Shown here: positions 61,630 to 64,000 of the stretch, piece by piece
How positions within the stretch are numbered: position 1 is the first letter of the stretch
Layout of the letters: every line of letters begins with the position of its first letter
DNA from: Micavibrio sp.
GTDB lineage: Bacteria > Pseudomonadota > Alphaproteobacteria > Micavibrionales > UBA2020
Assembly: GCA_028283745.1 (NCBI GenBank)
Contig: JAPWJZ010000008.1
Span: 371,290-435,289 of the forward strand
Direction: 5' to 3'
Length of the DNA: 64,000 nucleotides
Notes under the pieces: model-generated
What the model was told of the DNA's origin: nothing
The model's database searches: none
The model's input: the letters and a program-made list of their open reading frames with translations, nothing else
Program-made: the position numbers and the translations under genes

Positions 61630-63585
61630 ATGGGCTTTATTTCAGACAATTATGCGATTCCGCAAACCACCCCGCTGGTCACGGACAAGTACCATTTCAC
61701 CACCGCCTACGCCTATTGGCTGGAAGGCCGGGCAGATAACCCCGCCGTCTTTTATATGTTCGGGCGCAAAGAGGCACTTGGCGCAGGGTATACGGTCGCG
61801 AGCGGTCTTGAAGGCGTTATTGATATTGTGAAGCGCTGGCAGGAATTCGGCTTTTCGGATGATGACCTGCATTACCTTTCCTCCCTGAAAACCAAGAGCG
61901 GTCAGCGCCAGTTCCCCGATGATTTCATCGATTACCTCTCCAAAATGGAATTCCGCCTGAAAATCGACGCTGCGCCCGAAGGCGCTGTCTTCTTCCCGCA
62001 GGAACCCGTGCTGCGCGTGGAAGGCCCGCTGGCGCAGGTGAAAATGCTTGAATCCGTCGCGCTCGGCATCATCAACGGTCATAGCGCCTATACAACGCAA
62101 GGCGCACGCCAGAGCGACGTGCTGGAAGAAGAGCTGGATAACGGCTCCCCCACCGGCGCGGCATCCGTGCAAGGTATGCGCCGCGGCCCGGGGCTTGGCG
62201 CGCTGATTGAATCTTCCCGCAGCCTTGGCATGGGCGGCTACACCACCAGCTCCACCGGCATTGCGGCAAAAGAATTCGGGCAGGCCTTCGCCGGCACCAT
62301 GGACCACGCCTGGGTCATGACCCACAAGCATGAAATTGCCGATGTGCCGATGGCAGATTTGCTCCGCCTGCAAAAAGAAGGCAAGCAGGACGCGCTCAAA
62401 AACGCGCTGACGCAGGATGCCTTCCGCAGCTTCGCCTTCGCGCACCCCGAAAGCGGCATTCTGCTGGTGGATACCTATGACCCGCTGCAGGGGCTTGAGA
62501 ACGCGATTAAGGTGATCAAGGAACTCCGCGCCCTTGGCCTTGGTGAAAATTACGGCGTGCGCTTTGATTCCGGCGACATCGTGAAGTATTCCAAAATTGC
62601 CCTGCGCCGCTTTGCCGAAGAAGGTTTCGTGGATGGTCTTGCGCCTGCGGAAGTGAAAAACCTTTCCGACGCCGACCTTTTGAAGCAGGCGCACAAATGC
62701 AGCGTCTTCTGCTCCGCCGCCGACGGCATTGATGAATATGTCGCGAAGGAAATGCGCGCGGCGGGTGCATTCTTTAAATCGTGGGGCATCGGCACCGCCG
62801 GCTCCCACGTGCCGCCGCTCGGCCTCGTCTACAAAGGCGCATCCGTTTACATGGACGTGCTGGACGGCAAGCCGCTGCCGGAAGATGCCGTCATGACGCC
62901 CATCATGAAGGTTGCGGCGCACGCACCCGTCAAATCATCCAACCCCGGAAAAATCAATTCGCGCCGTTATTACGATGCGAACGGCACGCTGGACCGCGTC
63001 GTCATTTTTGATGAAACGCTGGGGCTTGATGCCAAGGGCGGCATGGTGAATTTGCGCAACTTCGCCGACAAAGCCACCGTGCCCGGCACGCTCACCTTCA
63101 AGGACCTGCTGGTGCCCGTGTTCGATGCAAAAGGCGATTACGTTTACAAGGAACCCGCGCAGAAAGAAACCTACCCCGGCAGCGAAACCTACACGACCGA
63201 CCTTGCCGCGCTCACCCGCAGCATCAAGGCCGAGCTTGCGACACTGCCGGAAGGCGTGCGCAATGTTGCCCGTCCGCGCGATGAGGCGCTTGCGGAAGCG
63301 CTGGTGGATGCCTTCAACCGCGCCCGCAAAAACGGCGATACGAACCTCAATATCGACATCGCCGCGATTGAAAAATCGCTGCCGCCCGATGTGCGCCACG
63401 TGCCGGTCTACCTTGACCAGAACCTTGCAACCCAGCGCGCGGCGGTCGAGCAAATTCACCTTGGCCACGCCAGCGCCAACAACGGCGTTGCGCTGTACAA
63501 GGAACGCTTTGAGGGCGGCAACACGCCTGCCAATACCGCGGCCCCGCAACCCACCCAACTTCCCAAAGCCGGAGGCATGAAATAA
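61630..63585 (+). CDS. pncB: Nicotinate phosphoribosyltransferase with C-terminal extension
   Basis: The enzyme joins nicotinate with PRPP to give nicotinate mononucleotide in the Preiss-Handler route to NAD. The 651-residue protein resembles the long NAPRT type: PLVTDKYHFTTAYAYWLEGRADNPAVF near residue 15, GRKEALGAGYTVASGLE, SSTGIAAKEFGQAFAGTMDHAWV, then VDTYDPLQGLENAIKV and YGVRFDSGDIVKYS with the PRPP-contacting Asp. The family is usually about 400-540 residues; here about 150 extra residues at the C-terminus include a charged helical part and a Pro-rich tail. AAGGTCGG precedes ATG 61630. The nicotinamidase-like gene follows with a one-base stop/start overlap. Confidence 0.87.
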   Translation: MGFISDNYAIPQTTPLVTDKYHFTTAYAYWLEGRADNPAVFYMFGRKEALGAGYTVASGLEGVIDIVKRWQEFGFSDDDLHYLSSLKTKSGQRQFPDDFIDYLSKMEFRLKIDAAPEGAVFFPQEPVLRVEGPLAQVKMLESVALGIINGHSAYTTQGARQSDVLEEELDNGSPTGAASVQGMRRGPGLGALIESSRSLGMGGYTTSSTGIAAKEFGQAFAGTMDHAWVMTHKHEIADVPMADLLRLQKEGKQDALKNALTQDAFRSFAFAHPESGILLVDTYDPLQGLENAIKVIKELRALGLGENYGVRFDSGDIVKYSKIALRRFAEEGFVDGLAPAEVKNLSDADLLKQAHKCSVFCSAADGIDEYVAKEMRAAGAFFKSWGIGTAGSHVPPLGLVYKGASVYMDVLDGKPLPEDAVMTPIMKVAAHAPVKSSNPGKINSRRYYDANGTLDRVVIFDETLGLDAKGGMVNLRNFADKATVPGTLTFKDLLVPVFDAKGDYVYKEPAQKETYPGSETYTTDLAALTRSIKAELATLPEGVRNVARPRDEALAEALVDAFNRARKNGDTNLNIDIAAIEKSLPPDVRHVPVYLDQNLATQRAAVEQIHLGHASANNGVALYKERFEGGNTPANTAAPQPTQLPKAGGMK

Positions 63586-64000
63586 TGTCCACCCCCGCCA
63601 ATACGCGTAAAACCGCCGTCATCAACGTCTTCATCGACCCGGAGCGCGGCTTTCTCGATTTGTCATTGACCGATGCCAAGGGCGGCGTGCTGTACGTGCC
63701 GCAGGGCGAAGAAGTGACGCCGATCATGGGCGACATTATTGCGCAAAGCCGCGATACGATTTTTATTCTGGGCCAGGATTACCACCCCGCCAATCACATC
63801 AGCTTCATGGTAAACCATCCGGGCGTGATGGCGTACCGCACGGAAAAATTCAAAACCTTCCTTGCCGAAAACGGCCAGCCGCAGCCGCTGCCCGCGCAAC
63901 TGCAGGTGCAGGCGCAGCAGCCCGTGCATTTCTTCAACGGGTTCGACAACCCGCCGCTGCCGTTCCCGTTCGAGGAAATTGTGCTGGATGAAAAGCGCAA
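63585..64000 (+). CDS. pncA: Nicotinamidase/isochorismatase-family protein (PncA-like), truncated by window end
   Basis: The first 138 residues are visible; the gene runs off the window. The sequence shows the isochorismatase-family start VINVFIDPERGFLDL with the catalytic Asp in FIDPE, followed by FILGQDYHPANHISFMVNHPG with the Asp-His-His metal site of nicotinamidase. Nicotinamidase converts nicotinamide to nicotinate, the substrate of the preceding gene, which supports this call over an isochorismatase. An insertion with AQLQVQAQQP near residues 100-112 is unusual. The ATG at 63585 overlaps the previous stop by one base (TAATG) and has GGAGG nine bases upstream. Confidence 0.8.
   Translation, partial: MSTPANTRKTAVINVFIDPERGFLDLSLTDAKGGVLYVPQGEEVTPIMGDIIAQSRDTIFILGQDYHPANHISFMVNHPGVMAYRTEKFKTFLAENGQPQPLPAQLQVQAQQPVHFFNGFDNPPLPFPFEEIVLDEKR

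Noticed and set aside
60355..64000. Phage-type NARP1 or NARP2 NAD-rebuilding system
   Set aside because: The partner looks like nicotinate, not nicotinamide, phosphoribosyltransferase and a nicotinamidase follows, so ordinary salvage is simpler. Kept only as a comparison for the odd Prs.

Overview
The window looks like a chromosome segment of a Gram-negative alphaproteobacterium of fairly high GC. The evidence is the gene order mdh-sucC-sucD-sucA-sucB followed nearby by lpdA, a DUF2336 protein directly behind zapE, the HutF-type histidine degradation route, and an ECF sigma/anti-sigma pair with envelope genes. The genus cannot be fixed from the sequence alone. I saw no tRNA, rRNA, CRISPR array, insertion sequence or phage module. 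Most genes are densely packed housekeeping genes, interspersed with lineage-specific proteins of unknown role.

Layout. 1-11 kb: a truncated membrane-anchored protein, fabI, a VOC protein, aroC, a long structured non-coding stretch, sppA, a lytic transglycosylase, an FadE/DmdC-like acyl-CoA dehydrogenase, a membrane-anchored methyltransferase, an esterase and small unknowns. 11.5-15.3 kb: zapE, DUF2336, a Sel1-repeat protein and a C39-like cysteine peptidase. 15.5-25.7 kb: the TCA block mdh-sucCDAB, a CoiA-like zinc protein, a candidate sRNA and lpdA. 25.7-35.8 kb: a complete five-step histidine-to-glutamate route (hutU, hutH, hutG, hutI, hutF), interrupted by two secreted proteins built from tandem DUF4919 modules. 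35.9-45 kb: an HELGH protease-like protein, a hydrolase, an envelope-stress block (CpxP/Spy-like protein, ECF sigma factor, anti-sigma factor, heavy-metal-sensor-like protein, His/Met-rich lipoprotein, entericidin) and a 1163-residue unknown protein. 45-55 kb: mscL, a chemoreceptor, a dienelactone hydrolase, two ankyrin proteins, rimO, a lysine 2,3-aminomutase-like enzyme, a stand-alone EndoU nuclease and a two-component system with a structured leader. 55-64 kb: glgX, an MFS transporter, an HD-domain protein, and a divergent NAD-precursor block (PRPP synthetase paralogue, nicotinate phosphoribosyltransferase, nicotinamidase).

How the parts work together. mdh-sucCDAB plus lpdA supply the 2-oxoglutarate-to-succinyl-CoA-to-succinate part of the TCA cycle and malate oxidation. 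The hut genes feed glutamate into the same node. The sigma-factor block resembles a self-contained envelope or metal stress regulon. The last block would convert nicotinamide to nicotinate and then to nicotinate mononucleotide, with a PRPP synthetase encoded next door. The least explained parts are the structured RNAs upstream of sppA, lpdA and the two-component operon, the tandem DUF4919 proteins, the 1163-residue protein, the EndoU protein, and the identical C-terminal ending shared by two unrelated proteins.
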